From NCBI RefSeq assembly GCF_017377775.1, contig NZ_JAFVLN010000017.1, positions 165,650 to 229,649 on the forward strand: a DNA stretch of 64,000 nucleotides, in the 5' to 3' direction. Under the pieces are notes generated by a model. The model was not told where the DNA came from. It saw only the letters and a list, made by a program, of their open reading frames with translations, and made no database searches. Below, piece after piece: positions 9,801 through 18,140 of this stretch. Position 1 is the first letter of the stretch. Each line of letters starts with the position of its first letter. This stretch comes from Streptomyces sp. VRA16 Mangrove soil. Its GTDB lineage: Bacteria > Actinomycetota > Actinomycetes > Streptomycetales > Streptomycetaceae. The position numbers were made by a program, and so were the translations under genes.

Positions 9801-11559
9801 GGCCGTAGTCGATGCGGTTCAGGTAGCCGCCGCGGTCGTAGGAGACGGCCGCCTTGAACTTGTTGTCCTTGGCGTAGTGGTTGGTCTCCTTGGTCCACCA
9901 CAGCGACATCATGTTGTCCTGCGGGTCCTGGACGAAGTCCAGGTTCCAGCGCCAGCCCTGGTCGCAGAAGGACTTGGCGAAGGACGCGTCGTAGCAGGGC
10001 TCGCCGGACTGGTTGCCCGCGACGGGGACGGTCAGGACCGAGTTGGTGAGCGGGTCCCCGTCCTTCCATGTGGAGGTCTTGTTGCGGCCGAAGTAGTAGC
10101 GCATGCCGTCGCGGGTGGTGATGCGCCAGTACTCGCCGTCGTTGTCGCCGTTGGCGAGCGAGGTGTCCTTGATCAGGTCGACCTTGGAACCGTCGCCGTT
10201 GGCGGTGGCCCAGGTGCCGTCCGCGTCGTTCTTGACCAGCTCGGTGGTGGTGCCGCCGAGCGTCATGACGGCGTTGTCGCTGCCCCAGCAGAGGTCACCG
10301 GTCTTGTGGGTCGCGTTGTTGCCGTTGTCGCGGTCGTCGGTGCAGGCCTTGTAGGTGCGGGTGATGGAGCCGGGGTTGTACTCCCAGCCGTCGCCGATCC
10401 AGGAGGGCTGGTTGTTGGTGGCCGACGTGCGACCGTCCACGACCTGGGAGTTGTACGAGAAGGTCACGCTCGGCGAGGGACCGCCGGGGACACTGGGGGT
10501 GTTCAGCCCGTACGAGTAGGTGAACGCTCCTGAGGAGCCGCCCGCGGACCAGCTACCCGCGCTGACCAGCGGGGTCGCGGAGAAGTCGCCGCCCGATCCG
10601 CTGCCGTGGGAGCCGGCGACGAGGACGGAGGAGCCGGCGGAGTCGGCGATCTGCGTGGCGGTCTTCGCGCTGGGCGGGCCGCGGTAGACCGCGTCGTCGG
10701 CGAGGTCGGTGCCCTTGCCGTCGGCGCGGGCGGTGGACGCGGTGGTGGCCGTGGTGTCCCCGGCGAGCGCGGCGACGTCGACGGTCGCGGTCAGCCGGCG
10801 CTCGCCGTCGAGCTTGCCGTCGTCCTCGGTGTCGTCGTCCTGCGCCGTGACTTCCTGGTCGGTGTCCAGGGCTACGGGCTCGGTGCAGGACTCGACGTCC
10901 GGGGTGGTCAGGACACAGCTCGGGTACTGCGTGAGGTTGAGGCGGTCGGCCCAGTTGGCACCGTACAGCTCGGCGAAGGCGGTGTAGTCGAGGGTGACGG
11001 TGGCCTCGCCGGTCGCCCCGGCCGGCGGGGTGACCTTGAAGGCGAGGCCCTCCATGGAGACGGCGTCGAGATCGGTCTGCGGGACAACGGAGGCCTGCCA
11101 CGTGCCGTCGAGGGAGGCCGCCTCCTCGGCGGTGGCGTCCTCGGGGGCGCCGACCTCGATGGGCAGGTCGCCGACGGCGACGCTGTCGCCGGGGGCGAGG
11201 CCGGTCACTTCCTCCTGCGCGGGCGTGGTGTCGACGGGTGCTGCGGTCGCCGCCGGGTCGTACTCCTTCGGCGGCGCCGTGTCGGACGTGGCGAGTTCGC
11301 TGAGCGCGCTCTCCTCGGCGGCGACGGCCGGGTCACGGTCGGGCAGGTCCACCAGCTCGACGCCGCTGCGGTCGCCCGAACCGGGCGGTGCCGCCGCGGC
11401 GTTGCCGGCGAAGGCACCCACGACGAGCGCCATGAACAGCGTGCCGATCACCGTCAGACGCAGCGCGGCCCGTCGGCTTCGCTGGACACCGGTACGGGCC
11501 AGCCACCCGCGTCCGGACCAAGAGAGCACACCCCACACGTCGCCGAAGCCCCCAATCAT
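3811..11559 (-). CDS. Secreted RHS-repeat polymorphic toxin with lectin insert, Hint domain and nuclease tip
   Basis: The product is about 2582 residues. A long signal peptide ends near AGNAAAA (about residue 57). The body has many YD/RHS repeats (for example YDALGRTTRV-type and TYDVLDRAE-type units) and the RHS core motif YDPVTGRFLSADP near residue 2071. A ricin-type beta-trefoil, with QQW and CLDVQ-like motifs, is inserted at about 1797-1930. A Lys/Ala-rich coiled stretch spans about 2210-2270. A Hint (intein-like) domain runs from Cys2306 (CNSFVPGTRVLMADG) through TDGHPF to the terminal VHNC at 2455. The last 127 residues carry HKYAE and RPD-x8-YDYK, which fits a PD-(D/E)XK nuclease fold (inference). 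The ATG at 11559 is my choice; GTG codons a few residues inside are alternatives. Confidence 0.9.
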   Translation of the reverse strand: MIGGFGDVWGVLSWSGRGWLARTGVQRSRRAALRLTVIGTLFMALVVGAFAGNAAAAPPGSGDRSGVELVDLPDRDPAVAAEESALSELATSDTAPPKEYDPAATAAPVDTTPAQEEVTGLAPGDSVAVGDLPIEVGAPEDATAEEAASLDGTWQASVVPQTDLDAVSMEGLAFKVTPPAGATGEATVTLDYTAFAELYGANWADRLNLTQYPSCVLTTPDVESCTEPVALDTDQEVTAQDDDTEDDGKLDGERRLTATVDVAALAGDTTATTASTARADGKGTDLADDAVYRGPPSAKTATQIADSAGSSVLVAGSHGSGSGGDFSATPLVSAGSWSAGGSSGAFTYSYGLNTPSVPGGPSPSVTFSYNSQVVDGRTSATNNQPSWIGDGWEYNPGSITRTYKACTDDRDNGNNATHKTGDLCWGSDNAVMTLGGTTTELVKNDADGTWATANGDGSKVDLIKDTSLANGDNDGEYWRITTRDGMRYYFGRNKTSTWKDGDPLTNSVLTVPVAGNQSGEPCYDASFAKSFCDQGWRWNLDFVQDPQDNMMSLWWTKETNHYAKDNKFKAAVSYDRGGYLNRIDYGQRASTLYTTKPISQVVFDTDERCFKEGEVTCSDTNFTSGNFAQNRIWYDTPADLYCAGGTKECWVPVPTFWSRKRLAKVTTLTQRTEGSTELTPVDRWTLDQSLPAHRTDEGTALWLESITRTGYTADGEPAEDSLNPVEFLPNIQSMPNRVKRGANDPNPVFDRLRIQRVVNEYGGETLVDYKKPDADSACGTGTGFPKPEDNTGLCFPAYWHPDPDKADETIDWFHKYVVAGVQELPNLAGSPAETTAYQYVGDGAWALNQAEFSKKKTRTYDQWRGFGVVRTITGADSTTQYTSTTRGMSETRYFRGMDGDPLPGGGKRAVTVTDHAGDKIATDDIAYQGRVAETLTYTKYNGELLTRSVDYPTTPQVLATRARDDGVPALKAYRVDTAKSKTWTRSSGSGDDPDTERTTTTTSTYDATYGLPLTVETTADTDTGDTTCTVNSYVHNTDRHLIGLPKQSLTTAGTCAHAPSATADEWISGSRVAYDNQVYGTAPTVGLATETWDISGDGGSWTENGTVGYDSYGRATSTTDALQHKETTTYGPTTGQVFKVTSTNALNQSSTSTIDPARGTTLTDTDPNGNTTAYAYDAYGRTTYAWAPGQTPGDTDEASAHFTYTIVQGEPVHVTSETLKEDGSYEKGVTFYDGLGRERQRQEPAVGGGRLITDTLYSADGTVRQTNNAYFANGEPGDEMFDVDSDSQVQNATLYAYDGLGRVLTETPYLAGVAKPSKATSYEYGSDYSVVNDPAGGTRQRSYSDALGRTTRVDTYTDINRTVFRSTRYEYDARGDRVKAVDSEDNTWSWTYDARGRELTSTDPDAGTSHTTYDVLDRAETTEDPRGVKVWTKYDALSRPLEQRLNNSSGTLLQANTYDTVTGGIGQPATSTRYTDGLGYTMSVTGYTEDYQATVQQLKLPPSIATQYGLKDTYTYSYDYSKQGQLRSTTLPAAGAFDAEKVVTRYNEDGLPVSTSGLNWYTADTEYSPWGEVLRSVAGEQPSRVWTTNLYDTTTGELTRQIVDRESTSDTTAVTGHRVNSRYYAYDNAGNITQTTDVSNSTTDRQCFTYDGLGQLTEAWTSPNEACRPTDKTSAAPSYDDGTTNVTAANDGYWQSFTYDAMGNRKKLVEHDAAGDTAKDATTDYVYGKADGSQPHTLTGMERTYTTDAGARVKESSTLQYDAGGNTTTRTTGGNEQGLTWTWDGQAETVSGFGAHGSGEFVNTATHRCLDVQSSSTTAGTPLQIYSCNGTKAQKLRIDPASDSDATTGALKVLGQCVMPKDGATAAGTAVVLAKCTGAANQQWTTTSTGALKHVASGKCAALPGGTTTPGTDLQLATCDGSAGQVWKPADQIRYVYGPTGERLLALSDSEHTLYLGDTTVSTNAGGDLSYTERYYSQPGASTVMRHAQGTSAATLSVQVSDQNGSAYVNVQLAQGNKVQFSKATPFGTERAESASWLSHQGYVGGGEDSSTGLIHLGAREYDPVTGRFLSADPVVDLGDPVQLNGYVYSENNPVTYADPSGLSSGTDASDYYDGPSDSAVAGARSTASRTLGDVILSTGWAVLKEFLGWNDVVGCFSRGDLWACGSLLMDAIPWGAIFSKGKKIWGAIRATMSAVSAWRKAVTQAKKILAIAKKAWEVARKMAAAAKAAAKRAAQLKKKAQAAKAAATRAAKRQTQKIGNATQRKARSEARKTASSKPSTTARKKSEGGGNETSSAKGEGDGDTCNSFVPGTRVLMADGTTKAIQDVKLGDKVLATDPDTGDTTVETVTAEIKGQGLKHLVKVTIDIDGKKGTKTASVTATDGHPFWVEELHAWVPATSLKSGEWLRTSAGTYVQISAVKRWTVASSTVNNLTVSKVHTYYVLAGAAPVLVHNCGGSGSTADLSTPELIQQVADRADTRIASSGNRAVDGSRKHKYAETILDRYQTIFEDRGLITERSYLGKVQVPHGTKGSARPDVFDPSTGIAYDYKFTKNPPGIGKRQWDKNADNVPGLFLTVPVVPR

Positions 11560-12029
11560 GGCAGGAGCGACGGAGACTGACCGAACGTCAGAGACCCGTA
11601 CACCCGTCGCGATGAAACCGATCGGCGGAATCATGCGGACCGAACATGCGCAGGTCAAACGGGCCCGAGGCGGCACTTGTGAGATGCGTCACGCCACCAA
11701 ACGGGCCCAAGCGGAACGAGCGGATTCAGTTTCCGCCAAGTGGGAGCGCTCCCCCTGATTCCGGCGCGAGCGGCGCGAGTTGGGCGTAACTCGCCTTCTC
11801 GATCATCTCCGATCGAAACAAGTGACGGAATGTCGGATTTCGCGGCCCATGGGGTTCGATGTCCCCAGACAGGCGGCACCCTGACGGGTTCGACGGGCGA
11901 CCGGTTCCACACCCGCATCACAATTGCGTTACTCCTGTGGATGGTTGGCGCATGTGGCGCGAGGGGCCTGTGTCGTTCATGCTCTAGCGGCTCTGCCCAA
12001 CCGCGGTTTCCACAAGGGGGTTCACTGTC
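11560..12029. other. Divergent intergenic region between RHS toxin and DNRLRE/FG-GAP gene
   Basis: These 470 bp separate two large divergent genes for exported proteins and must hold both promoters. I see a perfect inverted repeat (listed separately), a TCGATC-N6-GATCGA repeat at 11799-11816, and CAAACGGGCCC twice at 11656-11666 and 11698-11708, 42 bp apart. No convincing -10/-35 pair and no credible gene could be assigned. Confidence 0.5.
11775..11794. promoter_or_regulatory. 20-bp perfect inverted repeat in divergent promoter
   Basis: GCGAGTT and AACTCGC flank a 6-nt centre (GGGCGT). The site lies about midway between the RHS toxin start and the DNRLRE/FG-GAP start, followed 4 bp later by a TCGATC-N6-GATCGA repeat. 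The position suits a shared operator controlling both directions; no binding protein is identifiable nearby. Confidence 0.4.
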
Positions 12030-15000
12030 GTGGATCGTCGTCTTTTCCGGCGTCTGCCGGGTCGTCGCGCCTCGGGGGCGATCGCCGCCTGCGTGGCGGC
12101 CGCGCTGGGAGCCGGCGTCCTGGTCCCCCTGCTGGTCGACGACGCCGCTCCCGCACGGGACGCACACGGCACCGCGAAGGCCACCGTCGGCGAACAGGCC
12201 GCCCAGACCAAGGCGCGCACCACCGGCCGCCGCGTCGAGGTCACCGCGCTGCGCACCGAGTCGACGACGACGTACGCGAAGCCCGACGGCAGCTTCCAAC
12301 TGGAGGCCTCCGCGGCTCCGTTCCGGGCGAAGGTCGACGGCGAGTGGCGGCCGCTCGACAGCACGCTGCGCCGCACGGCGCACGGCTGGGCCCCGAAGGC
12401 CGCGGCCGACCCGGTGGTGTTCTCCGCGGGCGGCGGCAGGGCGACACGCACCGTGCGCCAGGCATCCTCCGGCCCCGCGGGCCAGGGCGGCGGCGCCCGC
12501 CCGGCCGTCTTCGCCCTGCCGGCGACCACCGGCTCAGAGGCACGTCAAATCGACGACGGAACACCGGAGTTCACCGATCTCGTCACGCTCACCAGCGCCG
12601 GCCACGAGATCACCCTGTCCTGGCCCGGCACGCTGCCGACCCCGGTGATCGACGGTGAACGCGCCCTGTACCGGGACGTGCTGCCCGACGTGGACCTGCT
12701 GCTGACCGCGCGCGACAGCGGCTTCAGCCATGTGCTGATCGTGCACACCGCCGAGGCCGGGCACTCCGAGGCGCTGCACACGCTCTCGTACGGACTGTCC
12801 TCACCGGATCTGACCTTCCACCTCGACGCGACCACGAAGGCCGTCACCGCGCAGGACGAGTCGGGCGCGGAGATCGCCGTGAGCCCCACCCCGTACCTGT
12901 GGGACTCGGCCGGCGAGCCCGCCGTCACCCAGGGCGGCGACCCGCAGCCCGCCGAACCGTCCGAGGAACCCGCGCCGCAGGCCACCGACGAGAGCGCGCC
13001 CCCGCACGACGGCGCCGGCGAGACGCCCGACGCCCCGTCCGACGCCGACGACACCGACGCGCCGGACGCCGACCCCGCGTCCGTACGGACGAGCGGCAGC
13101 GCTGCCGCCCCTGCCCGGCAGGCCGCCTGGCACACCGCTGCGGACCGGCTCACCGACGCCCAGGTCCTCGCGCTGCCCGGCCTGGCGGGCCCGGACGGCG
13201 GCACGCACACGGCCACCGCGGACGCCGACCTGAGCGCACCCGGCACCGGCGACACGACGCTGACCGTCACGCCCGGCAGCAAACTGACGGACGCCGCGTC
13301 GACCGCGTACCCGCTCTTCATCGACCCGTCGTTCTACGGGCACACCACCAACTGGACGACCGCGTACAAGAAGTACCCGTCGTCCAGCTTCTACGACGGC
13401 GCCAACTACAACACCGGCACCACCGAGGCCCGCGTCGGCTACGAGGCCGACACCTGGGGCACCTCGCGCTCCTTCTTCCGGCTCGACCTGGAGAACATCA
13501 AGGGCGCCAAGGTGACCTCGGCGAGCGTGCGCGTCCTGGAGACCTACTCCTGGTCGTGCTCAGGGCGCGTGGTCGAGCTGTGGCAGACCGGGTCGATCTC
13601 CTCCAAGACCACCTGGAACAACCAGCCCGACTGGAAGACCGAGCTCGACAGCCACGACATCGCGCACGGCTACAACTCGTCGTGCCCGGACGCCTATGTG
13701 AGCTTCAACGCCAAGGGGCTCGCCCAGGACGCGGCGGACGGCGGCTGGGGGTCGACGACCATCGGCCTTCGGGCCTACGACGAGACATCCACGTACGCCT
13801 GGAAGAAGTTCAAGGCGGAGGGCTCCTCGGCGCCGCGGCTTTCGGTGAACTACTACCGCAAGCCCGCGGTCCCCTCCTCGCTCGACATGTCCCCCGGACC
13901 GACGTGCAGCCGCACCGAGCCCTACCCGCGCATCGGCAAGCGCGACCTGGTGCTGTCCGCACACAGCTCGGACGCCGACGGCGACCTCGACCACCTCAAC
14001 TTCGAGCTGTGGCACACGGGTTACCAGGACTCCACGACTCTGAAGAAGACGGGGACCACGACCAGTGGCGGCAACGCCTCGGTGACGTACTCCTCGTCCT
14101 CGCTCACCAACGGCTGGACGTACTCCTGGCAGGTGCAGGCCGAGGACGAGACCGACGCGGTCTCGGACTGGGCGCCGCTCAACAAGTCGGGCTACGACCC
14201 GACCTGTCGGTTCGTCTACGACAGCAGTTTCCCCAACTCGCCCGTCGTGACGTCAGCGGACTACCCGGAGGAGAGCGAGAACGGGGACGTCTGGTCGGCG
14301 AAGAAGTTCGGTGAGTCCGGCAGCTTCACTTTCGCCCCGGACAGCGACACCGACGTCACCGCCTTCGGCTACGCGCTCAACTCCTCGTCCTGCTCCAGCA
14401 CCCTGACGGTGGCCGCGGGCAAGACCGGAACCGTTTCGGTCACCCCGAAGCTGGCGGGTCCCAACGTCCTGTACGTATGCGCCAAGGACAGCGCGGGCAA
14501 CATGTCGGCGCCCACCGCGTACGTCTTCTACGTCACCCCTCGCGACGCCGCCGACAGGCCGGGTGACGTCACGGGCGACGCCATCCCCGACGTGTACGCC
14601 ATCGACAGCGACGGCAACCTGCGCATGTACCCCTCCAGCGCCACCGGCGACCTGCACCGCAGTCTCTCGGCCGCCGAGCAGGACGGGGAACTGCTCATCA
14701 ACTCCCCCGGCGGGAGCGACGAACCGCTCGCCGCGGGCTACTGGAAGGGCGCCGACGGCAAGCCCGCCCTGCTCGCCCACAGCGGCGACCTGATGCCGGG
14801 CGACGGCATCAGCGACCTGCTGGCCCGCATGCCCGACGGCAAGCTGTACGTGTACCGCGGCGACGGCTACGGCGGCACCGACATCGACCGGCGCCTTGAC
14901 GTGCGGCTGCCAGCCAACGCCCCGGATCCGGCCACGTTCGACCAGGTGATCCTGGGCGACTACGACCTCGACGGGCGGATGGACCTGTTCGCCACGACGG

Positions 15001-15467
15001 CGGGCGGCGGCCTGTGGGCGTTCACCGGGTACACCGGCGCCGCGTTCTCCTCGGCCTCCCAGATCGCCACGACCGCCTGGCTGGACCGGGACCTGGTCAC
15101 CGTCGGCGACATCAACCTCGACGGCACGCCGGACCTGCTGTTCCGCTCGGAGTCGGACAATCTGCGGCTGCGGCTCGGCGCGCCCGCCACCACCGGCGGC
15201 GCCACCCTGGCCTCGCTGTCCACGTCGGCGGACTCGCTCGGCGGCACCGACGCCACGTACGCCACCGGCTGGACCACCACGGCGTACCCGATGGCGTTCC
15301 TGCACGGCACGCCGGACGTCAACAACGACAAGATCCCCGACCTGTGGGCGATGGCCGCCGACGGCAGCATCAAGTTCTACGCCGGTGGCAAGACCGCGCT
15401 CGGCGCCGGGACGACCGTCATCAGCGCCGACAGCAAGTGGAACACGAGCAAGCTCAGCTTCGGCTGA
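12030..15467 (+). CDS. Large exported DNRLRE-domain / FG-GAP repeat protein
   Basis: This 1145-residue exported protein starts at GTG 12030 behind AAGGGGG. A basic N-terminus with RR pairs and an alanine-rich hydrophobic stretch form the signal. Residues about 430-610 form a DNRLRE-type beta-sandwich (RVLETYSWSCSGRVVELWQ, then WGSTTIGLRAYDETST). A fibronectin-like stretch follows, and the C-terminus carries FG-GAP/VCBS calcium-loop repeats: GDVTGDAIPDVYAIDSDG, GDYDLDGRMDLFA, GDINLDGTPDLLFR and DVNNDKIPDLWAM. A Pro/Asp/Glu-rich linker lies near residues 305-345. Such proteins commonly sit beside RHS genes in Streptomyces. I infer a surface or extracellular scaffold partner. It heads a run with the lipoprotein and NlpC/P60 genes (23 and 6 bp gaps). 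Confidence 0.85.
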   Translation: MDRRLFRRLPGRRASGAIAACVAAALGAGVLVPLLVDDAAPARDAHGTAKATVGEQAAQTKARTTGRRVEVTALRTESTTTYAKPDGSFQLEASAAPFRAKVDGEWRPLDSTLRRTAHGWAPKAAADPVVFSAGGGRATRTVRQASSGPAGQGGGARPAVFALPATTGSEARQIDDGTPEFTDLVTLTSAGHEITLSWPGTLPTPVIDGERALYRDVLPDVDLLLTARDSGFSHVLIVHTAEAGHSEALHTLSYGLSSPDLTFHLDATTKAVTAQDESGAEIAVSPTPYLWDSAGEPAVTQGGDPQPAEPSEEPAPQATDESAPPHDGAGETPDAPSDADDTDAPDADPASVRTSGSAAAPARQAAWHTAADRLTDAQVLALPGLAGPDGGTHTATADADLSAPGTGDTTLTVTPGSKLTDAASTAYPLFIDPSFYGHTTNWTTAYKKYPSSSFYDGANYNTGTTEARVGYEADTWGTSRSFFRLDLENIKGAKVTSASVRVLETYSWSCSGRVVELWQTGSISSKTTWNNQPDWKTELDSHDIAHGYNSSCPDAYVSFNAKGLAQDAADGGWGSTTIGLRAYDETSTYAWKKFKAEGSSAPRLSVNYYRKPAVPSSLDMSPGPTCSRTEPYPRIGKRDLVLSAHSSDADGDLDHLNFELWHTGYQDSTTLKKTGTTTSGGNASVTYSSSSLTNGWTYSWQVQAEDETDAVSDWAPLNKSGYDPTCRFVYDSSFPNSPVVTSADYPEESENGDVWSAKKFGESGSFTFAPDSDTDVTAFGYALNSSSCSSTLTVAAGKTGTVSVTPKLAGPNVLYVCAKDSAGNMSAPTAYVFYVTPRDAADRPGDVTGDAIPDVYAIDSDGNLRMYPSSATGDLHRSLSAAEQDGELLINSPGGSDEPLAAGYWKGADGKPALLAHSGDLMPGDGISDLLARMPDGKLYVYRGDGYGGTDIDRRLDVRLPANAPDPATFDQVILGDYDLDGRMDLFATTAGGGLWAFTGYTGAAFSSASQIATTAWLDRDLVTVGDINLDGTPDLLFRSESDNLRLRLGAPATTGGATLASLSTSADSLGGTDATYATGWTTTAYPMAFLHGTPDVNNDKIPDLWAMAADGSIKFYAGGKTALGAGTTVISADSKWNTSKLSFG

Positions 15468-15490
15468 GCGGCCCCGACGGAAGAAGCACC

Positions 15491-16285
15491 ATGGCACGTC
15501 TGCGCAGTTGCGCCCCCGCCCTCGCACTGGGCCTCGCTCTGCTGACCGGCTGCGGTTCCGGCTCCGGCACCGGGCGGCCGGACACCGCCGCCACCCCGGA
15601 CACCGGCACGGTCGCGTCCGGCGTCCCGGACGTGCTGGGCGGGGGCGCGGGCGCGCGGCCGCTGAGCACCGCGCAGCTGGACGCGGCCGCGCTCACCCAG
15701 AAGGACATCGAGGACGGCACGGTCACCGATCAGGTCTCGCCGAAGGACTTCGCGCGGCAGAGCGCCGTGGACGTCGACGACGCGTCCTGTGCGCCGCTCG
15801 CGTACGTGCAGTCGGCCGCGGTGGTGGGCAAGCCGACGGCTTCCGTGCAACGTATGTGGATCGGCGAGCCGGCCGCGAAGAAGGGCGGGAAGGGCGGCTC
15901 GGGCACGGTCGCCGTCGCGCCGGACATCACGTCGGTGTTCCTGACGCTCGCCGCCTACGACGAGAAGGGCGCCGCACGGGCCATGGCGGACCTCAGCCGG
16001 GCGGCGGACGACTGCGCGCACGGGTACACCTTCCGGCTGAACGGCGAGCGGGTGAGGACGGCGAAAGTGAAAAGGGCGCTCGCGCCCGAAGGGGCCGACG
16101 AGGCGCTGGGCCTGACCCTGACCGTGGACTCCGACGGCACCCGGTCCCCGCTGAAGGTCGTCGTCGCCCGCAAGGGGTCCACGATCGCCTATTTCCCGGC
16201 GGTGAACCTCGCCTCGGTCGCCACCGGCGCCGACTTCTCCCACCCCTCCGACCTGGTCCGGCGTCAGCTGGCCAAGATGGGCTGA
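15491..16285 (+). CDS. Secreted lipoprotein, unknown function
   Basis: A lipobox (LALLTGC, Cys at residue 21) predicts lipidation and anchoring on the outer face of the membrane. A Gly/Ser/Thr/Pro-rich linker follows, then a mixed alpha/beta domain of about 200 residues with two further cysteines. I do not recognise a named domain; its size and layout resemble sensor-type lipoproteins found beside wall enzymes. The ATG at 15491 has GGAAGAAG upstream. It lies 23 bp after the FG-GAP protein gene and 6 bp before the NlpC/P60 gene, so co-transcription is very likely and a shared cell-envelope role is inferred. Confidence 0.8.
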   Translation: MARLRSCAPALALGLALLTGCGSGSGTGRPDTAATPDTGTVASGVPDVLGGGAGARPLSTAQLDAAALTQKDIEDGTVTDQVSPKDFARQSAVDVDDASCAPLAYVQSAAVVGKPTASVQRMWIGEPAAKKGGKGGSGTVAVAPDITSVFLTLAAYDEKGAARAMADLSRAADDCAHGYTFRLNGERVRTAKVKRALAPEGADEALGLTLTVDSDGTRSPLKVVVARKGSTIAYFPAVNLASVATGADFSHPSDLVRRQLAKMG

Positions 16286-16291
16286 CCGCGC

Positions 16292-18076
16292 ATGTCTCAC
16301 GTACCTCACGCGCCTTCTGTCCCTCACACGTCACGCCGTCGGCTGCTCGCCGCGCTCGGTGTCTCCGCCGCCACCGTCCCGTTCGCCGGGCTCGGCGGCG
16401 TGAGCGCGCAGGCCGCGACGGGCGCGGAGGCGGCGGCCGAGCCCCTCGCCGTCTCCGGTGGCCTCACCGGACCCCGCTCGTCGGTGTCGCTGCCCGCGCT
16501 CGACGCCTCGTACTTCTCGCGCCTGACGCTCGCCGACCCGCTCACCGCCAGCGTCCTCGACGGGACACCGGCGCGCACCGAGGTCACCTCCGGCGGCAGG
16601 CGGGTCGCGCTGCTGACGCACGGGGCGCGGACCGTGGTCCTGCCGGGCCCCGAGCGGACGTTCACCGAGGACAAGAAGCCGTTCGCCGACACGTTCCAGC
16701 GGACGCTGCCCGACACCTCCCTGCCGGTGGCGGACCGCGCTTACTGGGGCACCTCGCCCGGCGGCGGCAGCTGGTCGACGCTGGGCCCCGCCGACGACGA
16801 CTACGCGGTCGCCCCGGGCGCCGGTCTCATCCGGCTCAGCACCGACTACGCGAGCCGGCACGCCAGCCTGCGGGACGACGCCGTCACGGATGTCGACGTG
16901 CGCGCCGTCGCCCATTTCGACAAGGTGCCCACCGGCCAGGCCTGTTCGTACGCCCTGTCCTTCGGCTACCAGGACACGCACAACAACTACCGGGCCCGCC
17001 TGTCCTTCCTGACGTCCGGCGCGGTGGAGCTGCGCGTGGAGAAGGAAGTCGCGGACGTCGTCACGCAGTTGACCACCGCCCTCACGCTGGACACCGCCGT
17101 GCAGGCCGGCACGGACTGGACGATCCGGGTGCGCCGGGAAGGGTCCCGGATCCGGGGCAAGGCGTGGCGTACGTCGGCCGCCGAGCCGGTGGCATGGGCG
17201 GTCGACGTCACCGACGACACGTTCGGCGCGGGCCGGGTGGGCCTGCGCGCGCTGGCCAACGACGGCTGCACCAACCTGCCGGTGACGCTGTCCGTCAGCC
17301 GCTTCCAGGTGGACGCCGCCACCTGGCGGACGCCGCCGAGCGTCACGCACGGCACCTGGGTGCGCGTCCTGGACGAGCCGTTCGACGGGACATGGACCGC
17401 TGACCTGGAGCGCACCGTCCGCGCCTGGGTCGGCTCCACCGCCCCGGACGTCCTCGCGTACGCGGCGATGTTCCTGGCGGGTGCGCCCGCGGTCGAGAGC
17501 GGTGCGGGGCCGACGGCGGGCCGGCAGATTCTGGGCGAGGCCGGTTACGGCTACCTGGACCCGCAGGGCTACCGGTACGAGGGCGCCGACTTCCACGAGT
17601 ACATGGGCATCGGCTGGACGTTCCCCGACGGTACGTACACGGGGCCCTCCAGCAAGCAGGTGGGCAACCTCGACTGCTCCGGCTACACGCGCATGGTGTA
17701 CGGGCATCACCTGGGCGTGCCGATGGCCGCGGGCGCGGACACCTCGGGCACCCGGCTCCCCCGCAAGTCACGGGACATGGCCGACTACGCGCCGGGGGTC
17801 CGCGTCGACCGCACCGACGGCACCACCCCGCCGGCCGCGACGCATGTGCAGCCGGGCGACCTGGTGCTGTTCAACGCCGACTCCGGCGACGACACCGTCA
17901 CGGTCACGGTCGACCACGTCGGGATGTACCTCGGCGAGGACGCGGCGGGCGAGCGGCGCTTCCTGTCCAGCCGCAAGACGGGCAACGGCCCCACCATGGC
18001 GGATCTCGGCGGCGCCTCGCTGCTGGACGGCACCGGCGTCTACGCCCGGAGCCTGCACACCGTGCACCGCGTGTGA
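16292..18076 (+). CDS. Tat-exported NlpC/P60-family hydrolase
   Basis: The 594-residue protein begins with a twin-arginine signal (SRRRLLAALGVSAATVPFAG). The middle (about 150-350) is a beta-sandwich resembling LamG/concanavalin-type domains (SYALSFGYQDTHNNYRARLSFL). The C-terminal 200 residues contain the NlpC/P60 catalytic cysteine in GNLDCSGYTRMVYGHHLGVP, followed by QPGDLVLFNAD and the catalytic histidine in VDHVGMYLG. The expected role is cleavage of peptidoglycan stem-peptide bonds, or of a related amide, outside the membrane. It ends the operon with the FG-GAP protein and lipoprotein. In this context it may open the wall for, or process, the divergent RHS protein; that link is inference. 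Confidence 0.85.
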   Translation: MSHVPHAPSVPHTSRRRLLAALGVSAATVPFAGLGGVSAQAATGAEAAAEPLAVSGGLTGPRSSVSLPALDASYFSRLTLADPLTASVLDGTPARTEVTSGGRRVALLTHGARTVVLPGPERTFTEDKKPFADTFQRTLPDTSLPVADRAYWGTSPGGGSWSTLGPADDDYAVAPGAGLIRLSTDYASRHASLRDDAVTDVDVRAVAHFDKVPTGQACSYALSFGYQDTHNNYRARLSFLTSGAVELRVEKEVADVVTQLTTALTLDTAVQAGTDWTIRVRREGSRIRGKAWRTSAAEPVAWAVDVTDDTFGAGRVGLRALANDGCTNLPVTLSVSRFQVDAATWRTPPSVTHGTWVRVLDEPFDGTWTADLERTVRAWVGSTAPDVLAYAAMFLAGAPAVESGAGPTAGRQILGEAGYGYLDPQGYRYEGADFHEYMGIGWTFPDGTYTGPSSKQVGNLDCSGYTRMVYGHHLGVPMAAGADTSGTRLPRKSRDMADYAPGVRVDRTDGTTPPAATHVQPGDLVLFNADSGDDTVTVTVDHVGMYLGEDAAGERRFLSSRKTGNGPTMADLGGASLLDGTGVYARSLHTVHRV

Positions 18077-18140
18077 CGGACCGGGTCCACGCGCGAAACC
18101 CAGTGGGCGATGTCAGTGCCAAACCGTAATCTCACCTCTG

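Noticed and set aside
3730..11580. Very long plus-strand open frames across the RHS gene (for example 3730-7248 and 7330-10533)
   Set aside because: They read as Val/Arg/Gly-rich low-complexity sequence, the normal antisense artefact of GC-rich genes; the minus strand has clear RHS repeats.
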